Shown piece by piece: positions 13,231 to 19,875 of a stretch of 47,986 bases of DNA (the stretch's first letter is position 1; the number at the start of each line of letters is the position of its first letter). The DNA lies in the IMG/VR virus record IMGVR_UViG_3300050821_002564, positions 1-47,986 of that record; one strand, 5' to 3'. The notes beneath the pieces were generated by a model, which saw nothing but the letters and a program-made list of their open reading frames with translations, was not told the origin of the DNA and searched no databases. A program made the position numbers and the translations under genes. This DNA comes from a virus.

Positions 13231-13272
13231 GATTGGCAGGGGATCCGCGGCGGATTGGCAGATGATTGGCGG
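13231..13272 (+). repeat. Three phased GATTGGC(A/G)G iteron-like repeats
   Basis: Copies start at 13231, 13253 and 13264, separated by 22 and 11 bp, so all lie on the same face of the helix. The first sits within a TGCC-GATT-GGCA inverted repeat. The arrangement suggests binding of a repressor or replication initiator. Confidence 0.5.
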
Positions 13273-13488
13273 ATCGTGCAGAATCAGGCATTTACAGGCC
13301 GGCAGAGCGCCCGTTTGCCATCTCCGAATTGCCGAAATGGGCGATATTGTTGATTTGATTGAGGGATGAATCTGTCCAGGAAGGTCAGTTGGCCCGGATT
13401 GTCGAGGGGCGAATAAGTTGTCCTGATGCGGGCGGCGTGATGGCTCGGACTGCTTTAGACCCCATTTTCGGCCCGGAGACGAATTCTC

Positions 13489-13518
13489 TTGACATGGTGG
13501 TGGTGGTGGTGGTGGAAT
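13489..13518 (+). promoter_or_regulatory. Putative rightward promoter with TGG microsatellite in the spacer
   Basis: Consensus TTGACA at 13489-13494 is followed directly by seven TGG units (13495-13515) and only a weak -10-like TGGAAT (13513-13518, 18-bp spacing). The next gene starts 10 bp further on. The -35 match is perfect, but the -10 is poor, so an activator or alternative -10 may be needed. Confidence 0.35.
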
Positions 13519-13524
13519 GGAGCT

Positions 13525-13695
13525 ATGTTGAGGGAAGAAAAGGTACGGCAGTTGGCGGAGGCGATCAAGGTGGAGTTGGGCAGGAACCGAGACCTGGCCG
13601 CGTTTGAGATTCCAAACAGGGAATGGACGATTGCGGTGCATGGGAACATCGACCTGCTGGTGTTGGCGGAGTGGTTTTACGTGAGGATGGGGTAA
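13525..13695 (+). CDS. Small hypothetical protein, first gene of the rightward module
   Basis: 56 aa from ATG 13525 with GGAG upstream. A helix 'LREEKVRQLAEAIKVEL' is followed by strands 'REWTIAVHGNIDLLVLAEWF'. The open frame extends upstream through the TGG repeat, but that would encode a run of Trp and is rejected. No family recognised. Confidence 0.55.
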   Translation: MLREEKVRQLAEAIKVELGRNRDLAAFEIPNREWTIAVHGNIDLLVLAEWFYVRMG

Positions 13696-14093
13696 TGGTG
13701 GTCTGTCCGAAGTGCGGCATGAGAAACGGGCGCAGGGTGGCGAGCCCGGTGAAGTGCTGTCGATGTTGGTATCAGTTTGTGAGAGGTAGCGAGAATGGTT
13801 CTGCACGGGAACATGACGGAATTGGAGTGGAATTGGCGGCGAAAGATTCGAGTAGCGCGGAGGATTGTCCGAGACGCAAACAAACGGGTAACGGGAAGGG
13901 TGGGAGGAAACGCGCACGACCGGAGGAAATCGTTGAGGTCGCCCCGCCGGAGCGAGTGGCTGAAGTTGAGGGAGCCGAAGCCAAACCGGGATTGATGACG
14001 GCTATGTGTTCTAAGCTGGGGCATGTTTGCTTCAAAAAGGGAGATGGATTTTATTGCATGACGTGCGCAAGGGGGAACGATGGAAGACCATGA
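13695..14093 (+). CDS. Two-zinc-knuckle protein
   Basis: 132 aa, ATG 13695 (TAATG overlap). An N-terminal ribbon 'CPKC ... CCRC' and a C-terminal 'C ... HVCF ... YCMTC' flank a basic and then acidic linker ('GKGGRKRARPEE'). Two metal-binding ends on a flexible linker suggest nucleic-acid binding or bridging. Unknown family. Confidence 0.6.
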   Translation: MVVCPKCGMRNGRRVASPVKCCRCWYQFVRGSENGSAREHDGIGVELAAKDSSSAEDCPRRKQTGNGKGGRKRARPEEIVEVAPPERVAEVEGAEAKPGLMTAMCSKLGHVCFKKGDGFYCMTCARGNDGRP

Positions 14094-14334
14094 ATGGGTA
14101 ATGACGATCCGGGACCAGTTGGCGAAGGAAAATCGGGAAGGCGGGGAGATGAAAGACTCACCTTGTCCGCTTTGTAAAAGGCCGCTGAGTCAGCGATCGG
14201 ATTATGTGCGGTGCAATCCGTGCGGGGTCAATTTCCTGCCGGGTGAGGATTTGGACAAAGACCCGCGTCCTGAGCGATACCGGAAGATGGTTGCGGAGGC
14301 GCGGGCGGCGCAGAAGCCGAAGGAGGCCGCATGA
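14080..14334 (+). CDS. Zinc-ribbon protein
   Basis: 84 aa, ATG 14080 after GGGGGAACG, overlapping the previous gene by 14 nt; an internal ATG at 14149 would give 61 aa. CPLC ... CNPCG pairs with 15 residues between form a compact ribbon; the C-terminal helix is basic and Ala-rich. Confidence 0.6.
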   Translation: MEDHEWVMTIRDQLAKENREGGEMKDSPCPLCKRPLSQRSDYVRCNPCGVNFLPGEDLDKDPRPERYRKMVAEARAAQKPKEAA

Positions 14335-14462
14335 CGTTCGGGATTCTGATTTGCGGCGGGTTTCTGCTGCTGCTGGCGGTGGGTTTTCTGTGTGCGTGGA
14401 ACGTGGTGGAGGAGCAGCGGCAGGAAGACTGGCTGGATGCCCAGGATGAAAATGGTGGCTGA
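14331..14462 (+). CDS. 43-aa single-pass membrane protein
   Basis: ATG 14331 behind AGGAGGCCGC, overlapping the previous stop (ATGA). A hydrophobic helix 'GILICGGFLLLLAVGFLC' precedes an acidic tail 'EEQRQEDWLDAQDEN'. Unknown role; a very small membrane anchor or holin-like peptide is possible. Confidence 0.6.
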   Translation: MTFGILICGGFLLLLAVGFLCAWNVVEEQRQEDWLDAQDENGG

Positions 14463-14477
14463 GAGGACAGGGGATAA

Positions 14478-14651
14478 ATGGAAAAACACAGTGAAGAAAT
14501 TGTGTCTCGCATAAGCTCTTACATTCCTCCTATCGGGATGACCCTGACTGAAGAGGAGGGTGAAGAGATCATGCGGAGAGTGGCGGAAAACGTCTACGGC
14601 GCTGTTCACTCTGGATTCTTCCGGGGCGATCAGAAAACGGAGAAACCATGA
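14478..14651 (+). CDS. Small acidic hypothetical protein
   Basis: 57 aa, ATG 14478 with a purine-rich GGACAGGGG upstream. Two helices joined by 'YIPPIGMTLTEEEG'. No family recognised; continuous coupling with the next gene (ATGA). Confidence 0.5.
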   Translation: MEKHSEEIVSRISSYIPPIGMTLTEEEGEEIMRRVAENVYGAVHSGFFRGDQKTEKP

Positions 14652-14914
14652 CCGAGAGCAGGAAGTACAGGGTGCCGGAAGAGGCTCTGAAGGTATGCGT
14701 GGCTGCTGATCCGAGCGGTTGGGAGTCAGCTATTGAGCGAGTTCTGCAAGCCTTCATCCGCTGGCAGTCCGAGCACCCGCAACTGCCGACGCCGGAGCAG
14801 GGTGAGAAACTGTACGCCATTGCTGAGGCAACGACTGACGGGTTCGGGCAGACTCACCCCGCTTACGCGAAAGCGGCGGCTGTGGCTACCGAGTGGGGTC
14901 CGCAGGATGTATGA
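14648..14914 (+). CDS. Hypothetical protein
   Basis: 88 aa, ATG 14648. A short basic N-terminus with a strand ('KYRVPEEALKVCVAA'), then helices and an Ala/Gly-rich C-terminus. Not recognised. Part of a chain of small, overlapping rightward genes before packaging. Confidence 0.5.
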   Translation: MTESRKYRVPEEALKVCVAADPSGWESAIERVLQAFIRWQSEHPQLPTPEQGEKLYAIAEATTDGFGQTHPAYAKAAAVATEWGPQDV

Positions 14915-15086
14915 GGTACCGGAACCTAGTGTGCCGGAAGCCGTGAAGGCTTTGCTTTTCTGGAAAGATACCCCCGAAGATGCGCGTAAGCCTTTTGAGA
15001 TTGACGACGAAGCCCCTCCGGGAAGTCGGGCCTATGCCAATGCGATGATCGTCGAAGCCTACCATCGCGGAAAGGCTGGCCAATGA
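14907..15086 (+). CDS. Hypothetical protein
   Basis: 59 aa, ATG 14907, 8-nt overlap with the preceding gene. It opens 'MYEVPEPSVPEAV', echoing the start of the previous protein ('KYRVPEEALKV'), so the two may be diverged relatives. Acidic, with a helical C-terminus. Confidence 0.5.
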   Translation: MYEVPEPSVPEAVKALLFWKDTPEDARKPFEIDDEAPPGSRAYANAMIVEAYHRGKAGQ

Positions 15087-15283
15087 GAATCTGCCGCAAA
15101 TGCCGTAAGCCAATTCACGCGACCCATCGCTGGCACTTCGTTCACAAGCGCTTTCTGCTTTTTACCTGGACCCGCTACGAACATCGCTCCTGCGAGTTCC
15201 CCACGATGGGGCAGGCTCCCTCTTCGCTCGGCCCGGTGGCGACTCTTGCCTTCGAAACGGCCAATAATGCTCACGAAGCGTAA
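15083..15283 (+). CDS. Cys/His-rich basic microprotein
   Basis: 66 aa, ATG 15083 (ATGA). 'CRKCRKPIHATHRWHFVHKR' gives a C-x2-C ... H ... H pattern with strongly basic surroundings, then a hydrophobic and aromatic stretch and one more Cys. Likely zinc and nucleic-acid binding; function unknown. Confidence 0.55.
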   Translation: MRICRKCRKPIHATHRWHFVHKRFLLFTWTRYEHRSCEFPTMGQAPSSLGPVATLAFETANNAHEA

Positions 15284-15306
15284 CCAGTTTGGACTAGGAT
15301 ACTGAC

Positions 15307-15759
15307 GTGCTGAATAACCCTCACAACGACCGAGAAATTCTCACGCTGCTTCAACACATCCTCCACGAGTTGCGGATAATTCGCCGCGAACTCTCGCCCC
15401 TCACCCCAACCACAATCGCGTTTCAGGAGACATCCATGCTGCCCACCATTGGCGGAAACACCCTCGTTTTCACTGGAACTCTCGCCCCTTCCGGCGCCGC
15501 TTACCCCGTCGGAACCACCTTCACGGTTACTGCGAACGACCCCGCGGTGTCTCCTGCCGTTGACCCCACGGGTCTGATCGTCACCATCCCTCTGCCGAGT
15601 GGCTGGGTGGAGAGCGCCACGACTCCCCTGGAAATCTCCTACTCGACCAGCACGTTCACGCCTGAGCCGTCTACGTCGCCTTCGACCATCACGGCGACGA
15701 TTACGCCCAGCGTGGCCGCGGTGACGCCGACCAGCATTACCTTCGCGCAGACCACCTAG
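15307..15759 (+). CDS. Coiled-coil plus Ig-like beta protein
   Basis: 150 aa from GTG 15307; the ribosome site is weak (AGGAT). Residues 1-27 form an amphipathic helix 'REILTLLQHILHELRIIRRE'. From ~45 the chain is Thr/Ser/Pro-rich and beta-stranded ('TFTVTANDPAVSPAVDPTGL'), like a bacterial Ig-like domain. It could be a small virion decoration or an exported adhesion protein, but it lies among non-structural genes. Confidence 0.6.
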   Translation: MLNNPHNDREILTLLQHILHELRIIRRELSPLTPTTIAFQETSMLPTIGGNTLVFTGTLAPSGAAYPVGTTFTVTANDPAVSPAVDPTGLIVTIPLPSGWVESATTPLEISYSTSTFTPEPSTSPSTITATITPSVAAVTPTSITFAQTT

Positions 15760-15942
15760 ATGCGAGAGACACGCCAGAGACTCGGACTCAGCCAGCAAGC
15801 CCTGGCGCAGGTCTTTGGCGTGTCGCGCTCTACCGTCAACCGGATCGAGCAGGGCCGGCAGAAACCCCACCCTCAACTCCAGGCCATGATCGAGGTCTGG
15901 CTCGAAAGGAACCAGAATGGGACGCGACTCGACGTTGAATGA
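15760..15942 (+). CDS. XRE-family HTH regulator
   Basis: 60 aa, starting directly after the previous stop in the same frame. 'TRQRLGLSQQALAQVFGVSR' plus 'STVNRIEQGRQKPHPQLQAM' is a complete HTH_3 domain and essentially the entire protein. The position ahead of the terminase genes suggests control of late transcription or of the switch. Confidence 0.8.
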   Translation: MRETRQRLGLSQQALAQVFGVSRSTVNRIEQGRQKPHPQLQAMIEVWLERNQNGTRLDVE

Positions 15943-16300
15943 CCCTCTCTCCGGCGCGGAAATCAAGGAAATCATCCGCCAGAAAGTCTCTGAAGCCCTC
16001 GACCGCGACTGCACGCTGGTCGATGACCACACCTACCCCGGCTTTCACCTAAAATTCGAGGCCAGCATCGGATTCGTTCGTTCGACGACCCCCTCCACGA
16101 TGATCTGGGGGGAGCAGGGCACGAAGATTGTCGGCGGTCCCGATACGTCTCAGGATCAGGTTACGGCGGAGTACCAGACGGACTCTCCCAACACCGCGCG
16201 GGAAGAGAACAATCTCCCTATGCCGGTGATGATTCAGACTCCCAGCGGCCCGAAGCGCGAGAAAGTCCCGTTTACGAAGCCGGGAAAGAAACATGCCTGA
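15917..16300 (+). CDS. Hypothetical protein
   Basis: 127 aa, ATG 15917 (CGAAAGGAACC upstream), 26-nt overlap with the HTH gene. An N-terminal helix ('SGAEIKEIIRQKVSEAL') is followed by beta strands with 'YPGFHLKFEASIGF', then a Lys/Pro-rich tail. No family recognised. Confidence 0.55.
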   Translation: MGRDSTLNDPLSGAEIKEIIRQKVSEALDRDCTLVDDHTYPGFHLKFEASIGFVRSTTPSTMIWGEQGTKIVGGPDTSQDQVTAEYQTDSPNTAREENNLPMPVMIQTPSGPKREKVPFTKPGKKHA

Positions 16301-16526
16301 CCCTCTGGATCGCATCGCCACGGCGCTGGAAGGCATCGCCAGGGAGTTCGTGCGCTACAATGACCTGCTAGCACCCCCTGTACGCAGGGGCGAAGCGGAG
16401 GTCTTTCGTGCCGACTACAGCGCGCAGTCGCGGGAGCAGCAGGAAACCCACGAAACGCTCCTCGCCATCGAAGCCTCGCGTAGTCGGGGACGGACACCTG
16501 CTCGACCGCGCAGCAGCCGCTCGTAA
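16293..16526 (+). CDS. Small helical protein ahead of the small terminase
   Basis: 77 aa, ATG 16293 overlapping the previous stop. The helix 'LDRIATALEGIAREFVRYND' looks like a short coiled-coil. Its C-terminal 40 codons overlap the start of the next gene if that begins at GTG 16408; if the next gene starts later, the overlap disappears. Confidence 0.5.
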   Translation: MPDPLDRIATALEGIAREFVRYNDLLAPPVRRGEAEVFRADYSAQSREQQETHETLLAIEASRSRGRTPARPRSSRS

Positions 16527-17178
16527 GCGTCTCGGCGTCACGAAGGAGATGATGGATGGTGTCCCTCAGGTCACGGATCGCATTATCGCGGGAGCGGGTT
16601 CGACGGAAGCGGCGATTGCTGCTTTACGGGGAGACGAGCATCCAGATTCGCAGGCGTTCATTGAAAAGTACGATTCCGTCTCCGTTTCGGATCGAAGCAG
16701 ACTCACCCTTGAGCAGATATTTACAGCGGCAGGACTCTCAGCGCGTCGATTCGTTGAAATCGTCACAGGCGCCCTGATGCAGCAGTCGGCGGATGTGACG
16801 CAGATGATGGTGTCCATCGCCCAGCCCAAAGTCATTGCCGCCACGGTCAAAGCTGCTATCGAAGAACGCCCCATCTTCGACAAGGAAGGCGATGTCGTCG
16901 GCTACACCCTCGGAGATGTGAAAGCGCAGGAAATCTTTCACAAGGCGACTGGATTTCTTCCGATGCCCAAGGGCTCGACCACGATCATCAATAACAATCA
17001 GCAGAACAACGGAACGTCGAAAGAAGACGAGTCTGACGAGGATGCCGTGCCGTTGCAGAGCATGGACGACTACCTGATGGAACTTCAGGACGTGCTCCGG
17101 CCGCAGGCGCAACTTCCCGCTCCCAACCCCATCCCCGTCAGCCTGCCGCAGGTCGAGTATGTGGAGGTCGAGATATGA
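16408..17178 (+). CDS. Probable terminase small subunit
   Basis: 256 aa from GTG 16408, supported by GCGGAGG 6 bp upstream, although the first ~35 residues are Ser/Arg/Lys-rich and could be out-of-frame-like. The core is helical, with 'LTLEQIFTAAGLSARRFVEI' reading as a DNA-binding helix pair and an Ala/Val-rich oligomerisation-like region. The Asn/Gln-rich 'TIINNNQQNNG' and an acidic tail follow. It lies immediately before the large terminase, the usual site of the DNA-recognition subunit. Assigned by position and architecture only. Confidence 0.5.
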   Translation: MPTTARSRGSSRKPTKRSSPSKPRVVGDGHLLDRAAAARKRLGVTKEMMDGVPQVTDRIIAGAGSTEAAIAALRGDEHPDSQAFIEKYDSVSVSDRSRLTLEQIFTAAGLSARRFVEIVTGALMQQSADVTQMMVSIAQPKVIAATVKAAIEERPIFDKEGDVVGYTLGDVKAQEIFHKATGFLPMPKGSTTIINNNQQNNGTSKEDESDEDAVPLQSMDDYLMELQDVLRPQAQLPAPNPIPVSLPQVEYVEVEI

Positions 17179-17243
17179 CCTTGGTGATTATCGTTCTCGC
17201 TGTCCTGTTCGCCTGTGAGCGCCGATGTATTGCGAAAGGGTAA
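17175..17243 (+). CDS. Possible 22-aa membrane microprotein
   Basis: ATG 17175 (ATGA with the previous gene) to TAA 17243, overlapping the terminase start by 19 nt. Almost entirely a hydrophobic helix 'TLVIIVLAVLFAC' with a basic end. Coupling makes translation possible; it may equally be only a bridge for terminase translation. Confidence 0.3.
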   Translation: MTLVIIVLAVLFACERRCIAKG

Positions 17244-19354
17244 TTCTCGAAAAACTCGCGCGCTTCAAAGCTAAGTATTCATGGCTCCCCGTTGAACACT
17301 CTATCGAGGAAGTCGATAAAGTCAACGCCCATTTCAGAGAACTCTACGTCACCGACAAAAAAGGCGAGCTGGTCTTTGATGACGAGAAACTGACCAGGCC
17401 TCTCGAACGGTGGATTCAGAATGAACGGGCGATGTGCGCGATTTCCTTCGAATACTACCTGACCCGCTACCACTACATCTCTGCAGAAAACCGCATCTTC
17501 CGCTTCAAATTCCGCGGCGGTCAGAAAGTCCTCTACAAAGTCATTCAGGACATGGAAGACCGCGGCGTGTCCATCGAAATCATCCTGCTCAAAGCCCGGC
17601 AAGGTGGATTTTCGACGTTCATCGAAGCCCTGATGACACATCGCGCGTTGTTTGTGCCTGGCGTCAAGTGCGCCATCGGCTCCGCGAACGACCAGAAAAC
17701 CTACGTCATGATGGGCATGATGTACACGCCTCTCGAAAACCTTCCGTGGTGGCTTCCTCCGCAGCAGACCAAGGATAAGAGGTCCGGCGCGGCCATTCTG
17801 GAGTTCGCCCACGTTGGTTCGCAGATCGTCATCCAGTCGGGCGCGATTCGCGGCGGCATCGGACAAGGAACGACTCCGACTGCCATCCATCTTTCTGAAA
17901 CCTGCGATTACACCGACCCTGTGGCACAGATAGAGGAAGGTCTTTTTCGCGCCGTCCACTCTGGCCCGGAGATTCTGATGATTCTGGAGTCAACGGGAAA
18001 CGGTAATACGGGCTGGTGGGCCGACCAGTGGCGCGTCAACAAGGAGTTCTATTTTCAGGGGCTGTCGAGGCTCTATCCGCTCTTTATTCCGTGGTTCATG
18101 ACGCCGGAACTGTATCCGAAAAAGGAATGGCTGGAAAAGTTCAAAATCCCGCAGGACTGGAAACCCAATCTCTCGACTCTTGGGACCATCGCAAAGTGCG
18201 AAGCCTACGCCCATTCGTCCGAATCACTCAGCCGGATCATTGGGAAAAACTGGACGATGCCTCGTGAGCAGCAGTGGTTCTGGGAGTTCAACTACGAGGA
18301 TGCGAAGAGACGGCGCACGGAGAAGTCGTGGTTGCGGCACATGCCCTGCGACGACTTCGACGCGCTGACGGGCGAGAACGATTCGGTGTTCGACTGGGAG
18401 ACGATTGCCAGTATCCAGACGCGGAGAAAAAAGCGAGTTGATGTCTACGGCATCATCGGGGAAGGCATTGCGGAAAAGCACGACCCCGCTCCGATTGAAG
18501 TCTCGAAAGGCGAAAGAATTCTCATCCCGTGGAAGACTCCCGGTGATGTGAGGCTCGAATGGGTGCTGATGCCCCTCCTGGGAGATCCCGAAGAAAAGTC
18601 GTTCGAGCCGATGAAGAAACTCCTGATCTATGAGCACCCCGAAGACCAGGCCATGTATTCCATCGGCGTTGATCCCGGCACGGGGGTTGGAGGAGACAGG
18701 ACGGCCATCACGGTCACGCGAACGGGAAGAGATGCGATGCCGGACGTGCAGGTTGCGGAGTTCGCCTCTGACGATATTTCGAACGTCGAAATCTACATCT
18801 GGGTTGCGGCCATCACCGCTTATTATGGGCAGTTCATGGAAGATACCCAGCCGAGAATCGTGATCGAGCAGCGAAGAAAATATGGCGACTCCTGCTATCA
18901 CGCGCTCAAACTTCACGGATTCAGGAACCACCATAAGTTCCGCGAGTACGACAAAAAGACTCTCCGGCCTGTCGAACACGCGAACCAGAGAGAGGGATGG
19001 TTCACGAACGCCTGGAGCCGCCCCATGCTGCTCAATATGTTCAAGTACGCCGTGGATGGTGGGTGGTTCGAGGTCAACTCTCGCTGGCTGCTTCAGGAAA
19101 TCGAAGGCTTCGAGCAGAAAACGACGGAGGCTGGCGCGACGAAGATGGACCACCAGCAGGGCAAGCATGATGACCGAATCTTCGCGGCGGCCATGAGCTA
19201 TTTCACGCTGCATGACCTGGATGTGATGGCGGAACGGGCCAAGAAAAAGTACAACAAAGCGACCGATGAAGGCTGGGATGTGGACTATTCTCCGTGGACT
19301 CTGAAAGTCCCGAATCCCCAGGCCGACGCTTTTTTTGAGCAGTTTGCGGACTAG
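17225..19354 (+). CDS. terL: Terminase large subunit
   Basis: 709 aa, ATG 17225. The ATPase half has the phage-type Walker A KARQGGFST (residues 123-131) and Walker B ending 'AIHLSE' with catalytic Glu225. The nuclease half has 'GVDPGTGVGGDRTA' (Asp483), 'IVIEQRR' (Glu548) and 'HDDRIFAAAM' (Asp649/650), giving the RNase H-type metal site. It packages DNA into proheads and cuts concatemers. The length is large for the family because of a ~115-residue N-terminal extension and an inserted segment (~370-465) between the ATPase and nuclease domains. Confidence 0.92.
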   Translation: MYCERVILEKLARFKAKYSWLPVEHSIEEVDKVNAHFRELYVTDKKGELVFDDEKLTRPLERWIQNERAMCAISFEYYLTRYHYISAENRIFRFKFRGGQKVLYKVIQDMEDRGVSIEIILLKARQGGFSTFIEALMTHRALFVPGVKCAIGSANDQKTYVMMGMMYTPLENLPWWLPPQQTKDKRSGAAILEFAHVGSQIVIQSGAIRGGIGQGTTPTAIHLSETCDYTDPVAQIEEGLFRAVHSGPEILMILESTGNGNTGWWADQWRVNKEFYFQGLSRLYPLFIPWFMTPELYPKKEWLEKFKIPQDWKPNLSTLGTIAKCEAYAHSSESLSRIIGKNWTMPREQQWFWEFNYEDAKRRRTEKSWLRHMPCDDFDALTGENDSVFDWETIASIQTRRKKRVDVYGIIGEGIAEKHDPAPIEVSKGERILIPWKTPGDVRLEWVLMPLLGDPEEKSFEPMKKLLIYEHPEDQAMYSIGVDPGTGVGGDRTAITVTRTGRDAMPDVQVAEFASDDISNVEIYIWVAAITAYYGQFMEDTQPRIVIEQRRKYGDSCYHALKLHGFRNHHKFREYDKKTLRPVEHANQREGWFTNAWSRPMLLNMFKYAVDGGWFEVNSRWLLQEIEGFEQKTTEAGATKMDHQQGKHDDRIFAAAMSYFTLHDLDVMAERAKKKYNKATDEGWDVDYSPWTLKVPNPQADAFFEQFAD

Positions 19355-19374
19355 CGGGGTATATTGTAGACGCA

Positions 19375-19875
19375 ATGCAAGGGCAAATCTCCGACAACGA
19401 AGCAGTGGTCTATTTCGTCGATGCGAAGGGCGAGTTGATGCTCGCTCCCGATACCCGGATGCGTCCCTTTCGCGGCTGGCGCAGGGTCGAATGTAAGACC
19501 CGCACGGACATCGAAAACTTCTCTCGCAGGATGGCGGCACAACAGTATCAGAGATTCCGTTCCATGAAGATTGAGGAGCACATGCGCTCCCAGAGAAAGA
19601 GAGACGAGTTGAAAGCAAACTGCCGTCTGAGACTCGCTGCGGGGTGCATTTCGCAGGAAGACGAACGGCTGACCCGGCAGACTCTTCATAGCCTTGAACG
19701 GAAAGATGCGATTTTCTACGACATGCTGGCCCGAGAGCCCGACCTGACCAAAGGTGCGCTGCTGATTGAGAAATATGACTCTGGGAAGATCGAACAGATG
19801 GGGACTGGCAAACGACGCGGTTTGGCCGACCATGAAATCAATGCCGTCTCCCAACTTGCGGAGACGACAGCCTGA
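19375..19875 (+). CDS. Hypothetical helical protein between terminase and portal
   Basis: 166 aa, ATG 19375. An N-terminal beta segment ('AVVYFVDAKGELMLAPDTRM') is followed by long, charged helices ('RMAAQQYQRFRSMKIEEHMR'). The region just upstream has TATATT but no matching -35. The stop overlaps the portal start (TGATG). Possibly a virion or packaging accessory; not recognised. Confidence 0.6.
   Translation: MQGQISDNEAVVYFVDAKGELMLAPDTRMRPFRGWRRVECKTRTDIENFSRRMAAQQYQRFRSMKIEEHMRSQRKRDELKANCRLRLAAGCISQEDERLTRQTLHSLERKDAIFYDMLAREPDLTKGALLIEKYDSGKIEQMGTGKRRGLADHEINAVSQLAETTA

Larger units (their letters stand above)
12991..13524. other. Non-coding divergent control region
   Basis: A 534-bp gap between the leftward operon and the rightward late-direction genes. 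It contains the leftward promoter at 13042-13070, AT-richer sequence at 13030-13120, three GATTGGC elements at 13231-13272, and a TTGACA box at 13489 followed by a TGG microsatellite. Frames open here on either strand are low-complexity and unconvincing. It is the most likely place for the lysis-lysogeny switch or a replication origin in this window. Confidence 0.6.

Noticed and set aside
13135-13917. 260-aa minus-strand frame containing a His run
   Set aside because: The His run is the complement of the TGG microsatellite, the protein is low-complexity, and it opposes three coupled plus-strand genes.
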